From NCBI GenBank assembly GCA_021324015.1, contig JAJPJX010000116.1, positions 1 through 64,000 on the forward strand: a stretch of 64,000 nucleotides of DNA. The letters run 5' to 3'. This document shows positions 9,136 through 17,203 of this stretch, piece after piece; position 1 is the first letter of the stretch, and each line of letters begins with the position of its first letter. The position numbers and the translations under genes were made by a program. This DNA is from Solibacteraceae bacterium (GTDB taxonomy: Bacteria > Acidobacteriota > Terriglobia > Bryobacterales > Bryobacteraceae). The notes below the pieces were generated by a model, which saw only the letters and a list, made by a program, of their open reading frames with translations, was not told the origin of the DNA and made no database searches.

Positions 9136-12100
9136 ATGTCTGTTTCCCGGCGTGCGTTTACTTTCGGGCTTTTCCTCGCGGCTTCTCTGGCCGCGCAGGA
9201 TACCAGAGGCAAGGTCCAGGGCATCGTCAGCGATTCTTCTGGCGCCGTGGTCGTGGGGGCGTCGGTTACCCTCATCAATAACGGCACTGGGGTCCGCAAC
9301 GCTCAACTGACCAACAGCAACGGACAATATCTGTTCGACTTCGTCATCCCGGGAAATTACACCGTCACGGTGGAACTCACCGGCTTCCGAAGCTTCGTGC
9401 AGAAGAATGTACTGGTGGAGGCGCGCGGCGATGTTACCGTGAACGCCGCTCTCCAGGTGGGCAATACGCAGGAGCAAGTCACGGTGGAATCAGCCCCGGT
9501 GGCGGTCGAATTCAATACTTCGACCATGTCCGCCACCGTGGACACGAAGATGGCCAACACCCTGCCGCTCATCAGTCGCAACCCATTCCTGTTCGTGGAA
9601 CTGGACCCGGCCGTGGTCATCCATTCCACCACGCAGCAGGAGCCGTTTCATCACTGGGCGGCCTCCCAGTTCGACGTCGGAGGGAACACCAACACCAAGA
9701 ACGATATCCTGCTGGACGGTTCGCCCTCCATGGTGACCCAGAAGTCCAGCTACACGCCCCCCGTGGATGCGGTCGAGCAGGTGAACCTGCAGCAGAACGC
9801 AGTGGACGCGGAGTTCGGACACAGCGCCGGCGGCGTGGTGGCCATGCAGATGAAGTCCGGTACCAACGACTTTCACGGAACGGCCTACTACCTGGGCCGC
9901 AACCCGGCGCTGAACGCCCTGGCGGACCGCGTCACGCGCGCCTCGAACCTGACGCGGCAGAACACCTGGGGCGCCACGCTGGGCAACCCCATCAAGAAGA
10001 ACAAGCTGTTCAACTTTTTCGCATACGAGGGCATCACCATCAGCAGTCCGCTGTCGGTGATCGACACGCTGCCCACTGCCGCCGAGCGTACCGGCGATTT
10101 CTCCCAGGCTTTGAATACCCAGGGCGCGCTGCGCACCATTTACGACCCCTGGACCACCCAGGTCAGCGGCAACACGGTGACGCGCCAGCCCTTCGCGGGC
10201 AACGTCATTCCGGCATCTCGTATCGATCCCACCTCACAGAAGATCATGGGGGGCTTGTGGCAGCCTAATAACCCGGGCGCGGGCCCTACGCAGACAAATA
10301 ACTTCATCGCAGTCTATGCGGACCCGTACCGCTATTGGAACATCATGGACCGCGTCGATTACAACATCTCGGAGAAGTGGAAGGTCTTCGGACGATACAA
10401 CCAGTTCCACACCACCGAGGCGGCGCAGGACTACACCAACGGCTCGCCGGACACTCCGGTCAGCGGCTCCTTCCGTGACGCCCTGAGCATCTCCGCGGAT
10501 GCTGTGTGGACCATCAACCCCACCACGGTTTTCAATATCCGCGGGGCCTACAACTCCATCGACGATTCCTTCGGCTACGCCAAGGGCGAGTTGAAACCCG
10601 CCGATCTGGCAAAGCTCTGGCCGGGCAATTCCTGGTATCAGCCCTACCTCGCCAACCTGCCGCAGATCTACTTCCCCGGCATCAACGTGCAGCAAGGTTC
10701 GGGCACGGCGCTGGGCACGAACACTTACTGGTACCAGACACCCAACTCGTACAACCTGGAATCCAAGATCGCCAAGAATATCGGGCGGCACTACATCAAG
10801 GTGGGCGGGGAATACCGGCGGGACAACACCACGGCGGCGCGCCCGCAGTTCATGAACTTCATTTTCAATCCGTCCACCACGGCCAACACCTTCAACAGTC
10901 CCAACACAGCCCTCAACGGGGATGGCTGGGCCACCTTTCTACTAGGGGCGCTCGATAGCACCTCTACGGTGGCCACGATCCCCTTGCAGATGCCGCGCAA
11001 CAACTTCATTGGCGCGTTCGTGCAGGACGATTTCAAGCTGACCTCCCGCCTGACCCTGAATCTGGGGTTGCGCTACGAATATTACTCGCCGATGAAGGAT
11101 CCCACGCATCGCCTCAGCCGCTACCTCGACCTGACCGCTCCAATTCCTGAGTTTTCCGGCTCCAATGCGCCGGTGCTGCCGCCGGCTGCGCAAGCCCTGC
11201 GCACGTCGGCTCCCAGTTACAACGGCTCCTGGATCTTCACCGACTCCGCGCATCCCGGCTCCTGGGATTCGCCGAAGCTCCTGCTCGAGCCGCGCCTCGG
11301 TATGGCCTGGCGGCTCAACGACCAGACCGCGCTGCGCGCGGGTTGGGCCCGCTACATCATTCCGGCCACGCTCACCGACGGCCTCAACATCCTGGGAAGC
11401 GTTCCGTATCCCGGCTTTGACGCCACCTCGACGGCGGTTGGCCTGCTGCAAGGGGTTCCGCAGGAGACGCTGTCGAATCCCTTCCCCGGCGGCCTGGTGC
11501 TGCCGGTGGGCAAGTCCAACGGCGCGTATACCAATCTCGGAAACAACGCCACTTGGTTCGCCCAGGACTTCCGGCCGGGCGTAAATGACCGCATCAACGT
11601 CAGCCTCCAGCGCCAGTTGCCGGCTCGGATTCTGGCGGACGTAACCTTCTTCACGAACCTCAGCCGAAACCTGCCGTACACCCAGAACCTGAACCTGATG
11701 GATCCGAGGATTGCCTACCAGAACGGCAACGCGGTCAACCAGTCGGTCCCCAACCCGTTCTACAACCTGCTCCCTGCAAACCAAATGCCGGGGCAGTTGC
11801 GCACGCAGAAAAACGTCTCGGTCAGCCAGTTGCTGACGCCCTATCCACAATACGGTGCGCTGAACGAAGCGCTGATCGGCGGCCGCGGCGACCATTACCG
11901 CTCGCTGCAAATCTCCGTCCGCCGCCCCTTCACCAACGGGTTCAACCTCATGCTGGGCTACAACTACAATCACGAGGAGGACCAGGAGTATTACGACAAC
12001 CTGGCCCAATTCCTGCACCAGTTCACGTGGGTGCCTACGCAGACCGCGCATCAACGCCTGGTGGGCGCGGCGGTTTACGAACTGCCTTTCGGCAAAGGCC

Positions 12101-12555
12101 GCCGCTTTATGAGCAGCGTGAACCCGTGGATCGACGGGGTATTGGGGGGCTGGTCCCTCAGCGGACTGTTTACTTACAACTCCGGTATTCCGCTGCGTCT
12201 CGGCCCGGCCCTGGTGTCCGGCGATCCGGCCATCTCCAACCCCACGCGCAACCGCTGGTTCGATACCAGCAAGGTGCAGGTGCTGCCGCCTTTCACGGAA
12301 TCCGTGAACCCGGTGCAGTACAGCGACTTGGTCGGACCGCGCTTCGTCAATCTCGATATGACGTTGGCAAAGGAGTTCGCCATTAAGGAGCGATTGAAGT
12401 TCGAATTGCGCTTCGAGGGCTACAACGTCCTGAACGCCTTTACGGACGCCACGCCGATCCTGACCATCACCTCCCCGAACTTCGGCAAAGTGATCGACGA
12501 AGCACCGGGCACCTACGGCCGGCAGATTCAATTTTCCGGCCGCTTCATTTTCTAG
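9136..12555 (+). CDS. Oar-like TonB-dependent receptor with carboxypeptidase-regulatory-like domain
   Basis: An 1139-residue outer-membrane protein. The ATG at 9136 was chosen because a purine-rich site (GAGGGGGTGGAG) precedes it and a signal peptide follows at once (SRRAFTFGLFLAASLAAQ). Residues of about 20-110 form a carboxypeptidase-D regulatory-like domain (GIVSDSSGAVVVGASV, then GNYTVTVELTGF), followed by a plug domain and a long beta-barrel with many aromatic strands. The C-terminus ends in FSGRFIF, the terminal aromatic pattern used in outer-membrane assembly. This size and order are typical of the large OmpA-related/Oar receptors of Solibacter and Acidobacteriota, thought to import large substrates such as oligosaccharides or peptides. 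Its TAG overlaps the GTG of the following cytochrome gene. A CRP-type palindrome sits between promoter and start. The ligand is unknown. Confidence 0.92.
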   Translation: MSVSRRAFTFGLFLAASLAAQDTRGKVQGIVSDSSGAVVVGASVTLINNGTGVRNAQLTNSNGQYLFDFVIPGNYTVTVELTGFRSFVQKNVLVEARGDVTVNAALQVGNTQEQVTVESAPVAVEFNTSTMSATVDTKMANTLPLISRNPFLFVELDPAVVIHSTTQQEPFHHWAASQFDVGGNTNTKNDILLDGSPSMVTQKSSYTPPVDAVEQVNLQQNAVDAEFGHSAGGVVAMQMKSGTNDFHGTAYYLGRNPALNALADRVTRASNLTRQNTWGATLGNPIKKNKLFNFFAYEGITISSPLSVIDTLPTAAERTGDFSQALNTQGALRTIYDPWTTQVSGNTVTRQPFAGNVIPASRIDPTSQKIMGGLWQPNNPGAGPTQTNNFIAVYADPYRYWNIMDRVDYNISEKWKVFGRYNQFHTTEAAQDYTNGSPDTPVSGSFRDALSISADAVWTINPTTVFNIRGAYNSIDDSFGYAKGELKPADLAKLWPGNSWYQPYLANLPQIYFPGINVQQGSGTALGTNTYWYQTPNSYNLESKIAKNIGRHYIKVGGEYRRDNTTAARPQFMNFIFNPSTTANTFNSPNTALNGDGWATFLLGALDSTSTVATIPLQMPRNNFIGAFVQDDFKLTSRLTLNLGLRYEYYSPMKDPTHRLSRYLDLTAPIPEFSGSNAPVLPPAAQALRTSAPSYNGSWIFTDSAHPGSWDSPKLLLEPRLGMAWRLNDQTALRAGWARYIIPATLTDGLNILGSVPYPGFDATSTAVGLLQGVPQETLSNPFPGGLVLPVGKSNGAYTNLGNNATWFAQDFRPGVNDRINVSLQRQLPARILADVTFFTNLSRNLPYTQNLNLMDPRIAYQNGNAVNQSVPNPFYNLLPANQMPGQLRTQKNVSVSQLLTPYPQYGALNEALIGGRGDHYRSLQISVRRPFTNGFNLMLGYNYNHEEDQEYYDNLAQFLHQFTWVPTQTAHQRLVGAAVYELPFGKGRRFMSSVNPWIDGVLGGWSLSGLFTYNSGIPLRLGPALVSGDPAISNPTRNRWFDTSKVQVLPPFTESVNPVQYSDLVGPRFVNLDMTLAKEFAIKERLKFELRFEGYNVLNAFTDATPILTITSPNFGKVIDEAPGTYGRQIQFSGRFIF

Positions 12556-13436
12556 TGTTGCTGCCCGCGGCCCTGGCATGGGCGGTGACTGCGTCGGGGT
12601 ACGCGGGCGCAGCGGCCTGCCGTCCGTGCCACGCGGCCACCTTCGCCGCACAGTCCGCCAGCGCTCACGCCGGCGCGCTGGCCCGCTCGAAACCTCCGCA
12701 GCCGGGCCAATGGGCCTTCGGGGCAGGGTCGCAGGCCATCACCTTCGTGAGCCGCCTGGATGCGGAAAACTACCTCGAGCACGGAGAATCCTGGTACCGT
12801 TCCGCGCGCAGTCTAGCCTTGACGCCGGGACATCGGAACGCCGCCGGCGTGCGCTATCGCCTGTTCGACCCCTCCGCCGCCATCCTGCGCTGCTTCGCCT
12901 GCCACTCCACCGGGCCACTGAGCTTCGACGCCGGCGAGGAGATCGTGCCAAACGAATTAGGGGTGCGCTGCGAGGCCTGCCACGGTCCCGCCGCCGCGCA
13001 CGTGCGCGACCCGGCGCGGGTGCGACCCGCCAACCCGGGCCGTCTCTCCGCCGATGCGCTGAATGCCCTGTGCGGCGCCTGCCACCGCATGCCGGCGGCC
13101 ACCGGGGACGCTACGGATCTGCACAACCCCTGGAACGCGCGCCATCAGCCGCTGCTGCTGGCCGCCAGCGCTTGTTTCCGCAAGAGCGGCGGGCGGCTCA
13201 GTTGCCTGACCTGCCACTCGCCGCATGCCGCGCTCGAAACCAACCTCGCCGCCTATGATGCGGCCTGCCGCCGCTGCCATGCCGCGCCGCGCCACGCACG
13301 CTCCGTGGGCCGCCAGGCCTGCGCGGCGTGCCACATGCCCGCTGTGCACCCCCAGCCCAATCTGGCCTTCGCCAACCACCGCATCGCCGTATATGCGCCC
13401 TCCGATCCGCTGTCGCCTATCGCGGCGCGGCGGTGA
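12555..13436 (+). CDS. Secreted heptaheme c-type cytochrome (paralog of 7989-9020)
   Basis: A 293-residue protein starting at a GTG that overlaps the receptor stop codon by one base (TAGTG), so translation is probably coupled. A short signal peptide (LLPAALAWAVTASGYAGA) precedes seven heme sites: CRPCH, CFACH, CEACH, CGACH, CLTCH, CRRCH and CAACH. Heme order and flanking motifs align with the cytochrome upstream of the receptor (CFxCHSTG, CExCHGP, LCGxCHR, ETNxAAYDxxCxxCH, CxxCHMP), so the two are paralogs; this one is about 50 residues shorter. It should act in electron transfer outside the cytoplasm. Its 3' end overlaps the convergent TPR gene by 20 bases. Confidence 0.87.
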   Translation: MLLPAALAWAVTASGYAGAAACRPCHAATFAAQSASAHAGALARSKPPQPGQWAFGAGSQAITFVSRLDAENYLEHGESWYRSARSLALTPGHRNAAGVRYRLFDPSAAILRCFACHSTGPLSFDAGEEIVPNELGVRCEACHGPAAAHVRDPARVRPANPGRLSADALNALCGACHRMPAATGDATDLHNPWNARHQPLLLAASACFRKSGGRLSCLTCHSPHAALETNLAAYDAACRRCHAAPRHARSVGRQACAACHMPAVHPQPNLAFANHRIAVYAPSDPLSPIAARR

Positions 13437-14376
13437 CCGGCAGGCGCCGCTCGAGTGCCTGCGCCTCTTCGGCGCGGCCCGTCTCGCGCAGAAATCCCGC
13501 CAGGTTGCGCACGTCGCTCAGGGTCTCCGGGTGATCCGGTCCGTAAGCCTGCTCGTCGATGGCCAGCGCGCGGCGATAGCACTGCTCCGCGCCCTTGAGG
13601 TCCCCGCCGGCGCGCAGCGCATCTCCCAGGTTGCTGGCGGCCGCCGCGGTGCGGGGATGATCGAGCCCCAGCGTCGCCTCGAAGCCGGCTAGCGCTGCTC
13701 GCCCGGTGAGGATCGCTTCGGCCGTACGGCCGGCGGCCAGCAGCAAGCCCGAAAGATTGGCCTCCACGGTGGCGGTCTCCGGATGCCGCTCTCCCCAGAC
13801 GCGGCGGTCGACCGCCAGCGCGCGCTCCAGCAGCGGAATGCCCTCGCGCGGCTCTGCCACCAGCGCCAGGGCGTTCAACCGGACTGCCACGCCGGCGCTC
13901 TGCTTTCCAGTGGCTGCCTCTTCCCTGGCGAGGGCGCGCCGATAGAAGGCCGCGGCTCCCGCGCGGTCGCCCGCCGCTTCCCGTAACTCGCCCAGCGCGG
14001 CCAGGGCTCGCGCCGCCGCGGCGGCGTCCGAGCTTTCCGCCGCCCTGGTCCACAACGGCTCGGCCTCCCGGGGCGAGGAGACGCTCGCCAGGTCCGCGGC
14101 GTCCTCCAGCGTCCGTGGTGCGGACGGACCGAGGACCTTCTGGTCGATGGCGAGCGCCTCGGCTAGCGCCGGCCGGGCGGCCGCGGCATCGCCCTGGCCG
14201 CGCAGGAATAGCCCCAGGTCGCTCGCGGCCCGTGCGGTGCGGGCGTCCGATGCGCCGTACTGCTGCCGCCGCCGCGCCAGTCCCTCTTCGAACAGGCGGC
14301 GCAGCATGGCCGGATCCGGCTGCCCGGCACACAACACCCCCGCCAGCACCACGAGGGTCGCGCCTTTGCGCCGCAT
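13417..14376 (-). CDS. Secreted tetratricopeptide-repeat protein
   Basis: A 319-residue protein; the ATG at 14376 gives a short signal peptide (GATLVVLAGVLCAGQ). The rest is TPR of the Kinesin-light-chain/NB-ARC-associated style, with repeats of about 42 residues carrying the pattern YxRALAIDExxxGxxHPETxxxxxNLAxxL (for example RALAVDRRVWGERHPETATV and RALAIDEQAYGPDHPETLSD). TPRs mediate protein-protein contacts; no catalytic domain is visible. It lies 31 bases after a small unknown gene and, through it, follows hpnH on the same strand, so it may belong to the hpnH transcript. No Shine-Dalgarno is obvious, so the start is less certain. It overlaps the convergent cytochrome gene by 20 bases. 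Confidence 0.75.
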   Translation of the reverse strand: MRRKGATLVVLAGVLCAGQPDPAMLRRLFEEGLARRRQQYGASDARTARAASDLGLFLRGQGDAAAARPALAEALAIDQKVLGPSAPRTLEDAADLASVSSPREAEPLWTRAAESSDAAAAARALAALGELREAAGDRAGAAAFYRRALAREEAATGKQSAGVAVRLNALALVAEPREGIPLLERALAVDRRVWGERHPETATVEANLSGLLLAAGRTAEAILTGRAALAGFEATLGLDHPRTAAAASNLGDALRAGGDLKGAEQCYRRALAIDEQAYGPDHPETLSDVRNLAGFLRETGRAEEAQALERRLPVTAAPR

Positions 14377-14407
14377 CAGGATAAGGTGATTGTACTGCCG
14401 GGGGCCG

Positions 14408-14833
14408 TCAGTCGAGGCTTTCAGGCCGCAGTTCGATGTTCTTCTCCCCCGCCGCCTTCTTTTCAAGATACTTCTTCACCCAGGCCTGCCAGCTCTTGCC
14501 TGCGGCCGTGTCGCGGCCGGTGAATTCCAGGCCCGCAATCTCGGCGTAGGAAATCGAGACCTTGCGGTTCCCGTCCTTGGGGTACACCTTCACGTACGAA
14601 TCGGCCAACGTGCGGCCGCTTTGCCGGTCGAACACATAGCCCTCGATGCGGGTTCCGTCGTTGCGTGTGATGGTCACGTCTCCGCGGTAGTTGAAAGCCT
14701 TTTCCAGGCCCAGACGAAGGTCCTCCTCCGTGGCGGCCTGCCAGATCGTGCCCTCGAGCTGATCGTGCGCCGCTCCCGGCGCTACCTCGAACTCCTCCGG
14801 GTTCACGGGCCGGGCCTCGCGTGGCTCGCTCAT
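14408..14833 (-). CDS. Small conserved-looking protein of unknown function next to hpnH
   Basis: A 141-residue cytoplasmic-type protein without signal peptide or membrane segment. The ATG at 14833 was chosen; an upstream TTG at 14854 would overlap the hpnH stop and extend it by seven residues. The central part (GDVTITRNDGTRIEGYVFDR, then ISYAEIAGLEFTGRD) has the short strand pattern of an Sm-like or small beta-barrel fold. The C-terminal 40 residues are helical and lysine-rich (WQAWVKKYLEKKAAGEKN). I do not recognise the family. Placement immediately after hpnH suggests a role connected with hopanoid modification, but this is inference from position only. Confidence 0.6.
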   Translation of the reverse strand: MSEPREARPVNPEEFEVAPGAAHDQLEGTIWQAATEEDLRLGLEKAFNYRGDVTITRNDGTRIEGYVFDRQSGRTLADSYVKVYPKDGNRKVSISYAEIAGLEFTGRDTAAGKSWQAWVKKYLEKKAAGEKNIELRPESLD

Positions 14834-14850
14834 GGCGGACGGGATGCCGG

Positions 14851-15975
14851 TCAAGCCCGGACTTCTTCCGCCGCTTCCCGGCCGGCATCCAACTGCACCA
14901 GCCCGGGTGCCTGAATCGGGCGCACCGGCTCGTCCAGAGCGGCCAACGCTTGCGGATCGCGATAGCGTGAAAACAAGGTGGCTTTGGCGGTAGCCAGCAG
15001 GCCCCCCAGCGAGTTGAACGTGTGGTCGACCGCCGAGGCTTCGTACCCACTATGCACCATGCAGTTGGCGCACTTCGGATTTTCCGACTCGGTCCCGTAA
15101 CGCTCCCAGGCCGTCGTCTCCATCAGCTCCGCGAAGGTCTCGGCGTAGCCGTCTTGCAGCAGGTAGCAGGGCTTCTGCCAGCCGAACAGGTTGTACGTCG
15201 GCATGCCCCACGGGGTGCAGCGGTACTGCCGCCGGCCCATGAGGAATTCCAGAAATAGCGGGGACATGTTGAAATGCCACCGCGGCTTGCGGTTCGACAG
15301 GATGGCCCGGAACAGGCGCCGTGTGCGCGCCCGGCCTAGAAAGTGCTGCTGATCGGGCGCCTTGTCGTAAGAGTAGCCCGGCGAAAGCATCATGCCTTCC
15401 ACACCCAGGTCCATCATTTCGTCGAAGAAGGCCCGCACGCTCTTGGGATCGGCGCCGTCGAACAGCGTGGTGTTGGTGGTTACCCGAAAACCTCGCTTCA
15501 CGGCTTCCCGGATCGCTTCCACCGCCAGGTCATAGCCGCCTTCCTTGCACACGGAGAAGTCGTGGTGCTCCTTCTGCCCGTCCATGTGTACGGAAAAGCT
15601 CAGATATTTGCTGGGCTGGAACTGATCGATTTTCTGCTTCAGCAGCAACGCGTTCGTGCAGAGATAGACGTACTTTTTGCGCGCCACCAGCCCGGCCACG
15701 ATCTCCCCGATCTGCGGATGCATCAGCGGCTCGCCCCCGGGAATGCTGACCACGGGCACGCCGCATTCCTCCACAGCGCGGAAACACTCCTCCGGGGAAA
15801 GGTTCATTTTCAAGATGTGTGCCGGATACTGAATTTTGCCGCAGCCCGCGCAGGCCAGATTGCAGCGAAACAAGGGCTCCAGCATGAGCACGAGCGGATA
15901 TTGCTTCCGGCCCTTCAGCTTCTGTTTGAGGACGTAAGTGGCCACGGTCCACATTTGGGAAACCGGCACGGGCAT
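14851..15975 (-). CDS. hpnH: Adenosyl-hopene transferase (radical SAM)
   Basis: A 374-residue protein. HpnH adds the 5'-deoxyadenosyl group of SAM to diploptene, the first step in making the C35 bacteriohopanetetrol side chain of hopanoids. The radical-SAM motif is visible near residue 37 (FRCNLACAGCGKIQYP, CxxxCxxC), followed by VSIPGGEPLMH, KYVYLCTNALLL and SVHMDG, all conserved in this family, and a C-terminal cysteine cluster (NPKCANCMVHSGYEASAV). The start at 15975 (PVPVSQMW) matches the usual N-terminus; a GGAG ribosome site lies eight bases upstream. Squalene-hopene cyclase is not in the window. A sigma70-type promoter and a perfect 8-base-arm palindrome lie just upstream. Confidence 0.92.
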   Translation of the reverse strand: MPVPVSQMWTVATYVLKQKLKGRKQYPLVLMLEPLFRCNLACAGCGKIQYPAHILKMNLSPEECFRAVEECGVPVVSIPGGEPLMHPQIGEIVAGLVARKKYVYLCTNALLLKQKIDQFQPSKYLSFSVHMDGQKEHHDFSVCKEGGYDLAVEAIREAVKRGFRVTTNTTLFDGADPKSVRAFFDEMMDLGVEGMMLSPGYSYDKAPDQQHFLGRARTRRLFRAILSNRKPRWHFNMSPLFLEFLMGRRQYRCTPWGMPTYNLFGWQKPCYLLQDGYAETFAELMETTAWERYGTESENPKCANCMVHSGYEASAVDHTFNSLGGLLATAKATLFSRYRDPQALAALDEPVRPIQAPGLVQLDAGREAAEEVRA

Positions 15976-15997
15976 GGCTATTCTCCGAAAAAGGGCG

Positions 15998-16019
15998 AAA
16001 GCGAAGTCTCTTTCGCTTT
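15998..16019. promoter_or_regulatory. Perfect palindrome AAAGCGAA-N6-TTCGCTTT upstream of hpnH
   Basis: Two exact eight-base arms separated by six bases overlap the -10 and start region of the predicted hpnH promoter on the minus strand. It could be an operator for a dimeric repressor or, if transcribed, a hairpin in the leader. It also lies about 80 bases upstream of the divergent gene at 16097. Confidence 0.5.
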
Positions 16020-16046
16020 GTAACACCCGCGGCGCCGGAATGTCAA
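16017..16046 (-). promoter_or_regulatory. Sigma70-type promoter of hpnH
   Basis: On the minus strand a perfect TTGACA -35 (16041-16046) and a TACAAA -10 (16017-16022) are 18 bases apart. Transcription would begin near 16010, inside the palindrome at 15998-16019. Confidence 0.5.
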
Positions 16047-16096
16047 AAAGGCCGTCCCGGAAGGAGTGATAGCCTAAACCCAAGGAGCCTCACTTC

Positions 16097-17203
16097 ATGG
16101 ATGCTGATTTGTCTCGCAGAGCCGTCATGCAGGCGATTGGCGCCGCGGCTGTAGCCGCCCCTACGAGTCCGGCGGCCATTCCGGGATTGCGCGGCGAAGG
16201 AAAGGACACCCCCAAAATCTGCCTGGAAATGGGGCGCGGCGCCCTCGCTGCCGGCACGCTGGACGAAACCGGGATGCGCCGCGTCAAGCAGCTTGGCGTG
16301 GATCATGTGCTCATGGGAGGACCGCGCATCCCCTGGGAGGAAAGCCGGATCCGGTCCATCATGGATCTCCTGAAGACCGGCGGGCTGAGCCTCGGAAACA
16401 TGATGATCGGCGGATTCCCCAAGACCATCTATGGCAAGCCCGGGAGGGATGAAGAAATCGAGCAGGTCCGCCAGTCGATCCGCGCCGCCGGCCGGGCGGG
16501 TCTGCCGGTGATCGAATACAACTTTTACGCCCATCGCATCGTCGAGGGGTATTACGAGGAAATCGGCCGCGCCGGCGCTGGACTCACTGCCTTCGACTAT
16601 GACCGGGTGAAGGACTTGCCGCCGCTTCCCGAAGAGGGCGCACACACGCTGGAGGAAATGTGGGCGAACATCACCTATTTCCTCAAGGCGGTGATTCCGG
16701 TCGCCGAAGAATCCGGCGTGCGCATGGCGCTGCATCCCAACGACCCGCCGGCTCCGCTGAGCCGTGGCTCGGGACAGATCATGGGCGCCGTCGAAGGATG
16801 GAAGCGCCTCATCGAGATCGTTCCCAGCAAGTCCAACGGCATCACGTTCGACTGCGGCGTGACCCGGGAAATGGGGCACGATCCGGTGGAGGTGTGCCGC
16901 TACTTCGGTTCACGCGACCGCATCAACCATGTGCATTTCCGCAACGTGCGCGTGCGCAAGCCGTACGAGAAATACACGGAGGTCTTCATCGACGAAGGCG
17001 AAGTCAACATGTTCGCCGTGATGAAGGAACTGGCGCGGCAGAAGTACCCGCGGCTGCTGTATCCGGAGCACCCCCGCGCGCTCGATGCGGATCGCGAGCG
17101 GCCCGGCTTCAAGCCTTACTACCCGGGTGGCGGCTCTTATACCGGGTTTGCCTACAACGTGGGCTACGCCCGCGCCATGTTGCAGGCTGCCCTCGCCTCA
17201 TAG
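16097..17203 (+). CDS. Mannonate dehydratase-like enzyme with Tat-like leader
   Basis: A 368-residue TIM-barrel protein. The body shows motifs of the UxuA family, which converts D-mannonate to 2-keto-3-deoxygluconate in hexuronate catabolism: EYNFYAHR, RMALHPNDPP, GITFDCGVTREMG, INHVHFRNV and YPEHPRALDADRERPGF, which include the metal-binding and catalytic positions. The N-terminus is unusual for UxuA: LSRRAVMQAIGAAAVAAPTS looks like a twin-arginine leader, so the enzyme may be exported or membrane-attached. The ATG is supported by AAGGAG nine bases upstream. No other uronate genes are beside it. A role as a related sugar-acid dehydratase or isomerase-like TIM-barrel protein remains possible. 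Its last 40 bases overlap the convergent glycosyltransferase gene. Confidence 0.78.
   Translation: MDADLSRRAVMQAIGAAAVAAPTSPAAIPGLRGEGKDTPKICLEMGRGALAAGTLDETGMRRVKQLGVDHVLMGGPRIPWEESRIRSIMDLLKTGGLSLGNMMIGGFPKTIYGKPGRDEEIEQVRQSIRAAGRAGLPVIEYNFYAHRIVEGYYEEIGRAGAGLTAFDYDRVKDLPPLPEEGAHTLEEMWANITYFLKAVIPVAEESGVRMALHPNDPPAPLSRGSGQIMGAVEGWKRLIEIVPSKSNGITFDCGVTREMGHDPVEVCRYFGSRDRINHVHFRNVRVRKPYEKYTEVFIDEGEVNMFAVMKELARQKYPRLLYPEHPRALDADRERPGFKPYYPGGGSYTGFAYNVGYARAMLQAALAS

Noticed and set aside
10942-12651. A minus-strand open frame of about 569 codons opposite the TonB receptor
   Set aside because: Arg/Val/Gln-rich translation without motifs; the plus strand encodes the beta-barrel with a proper C-terminal aromatic.
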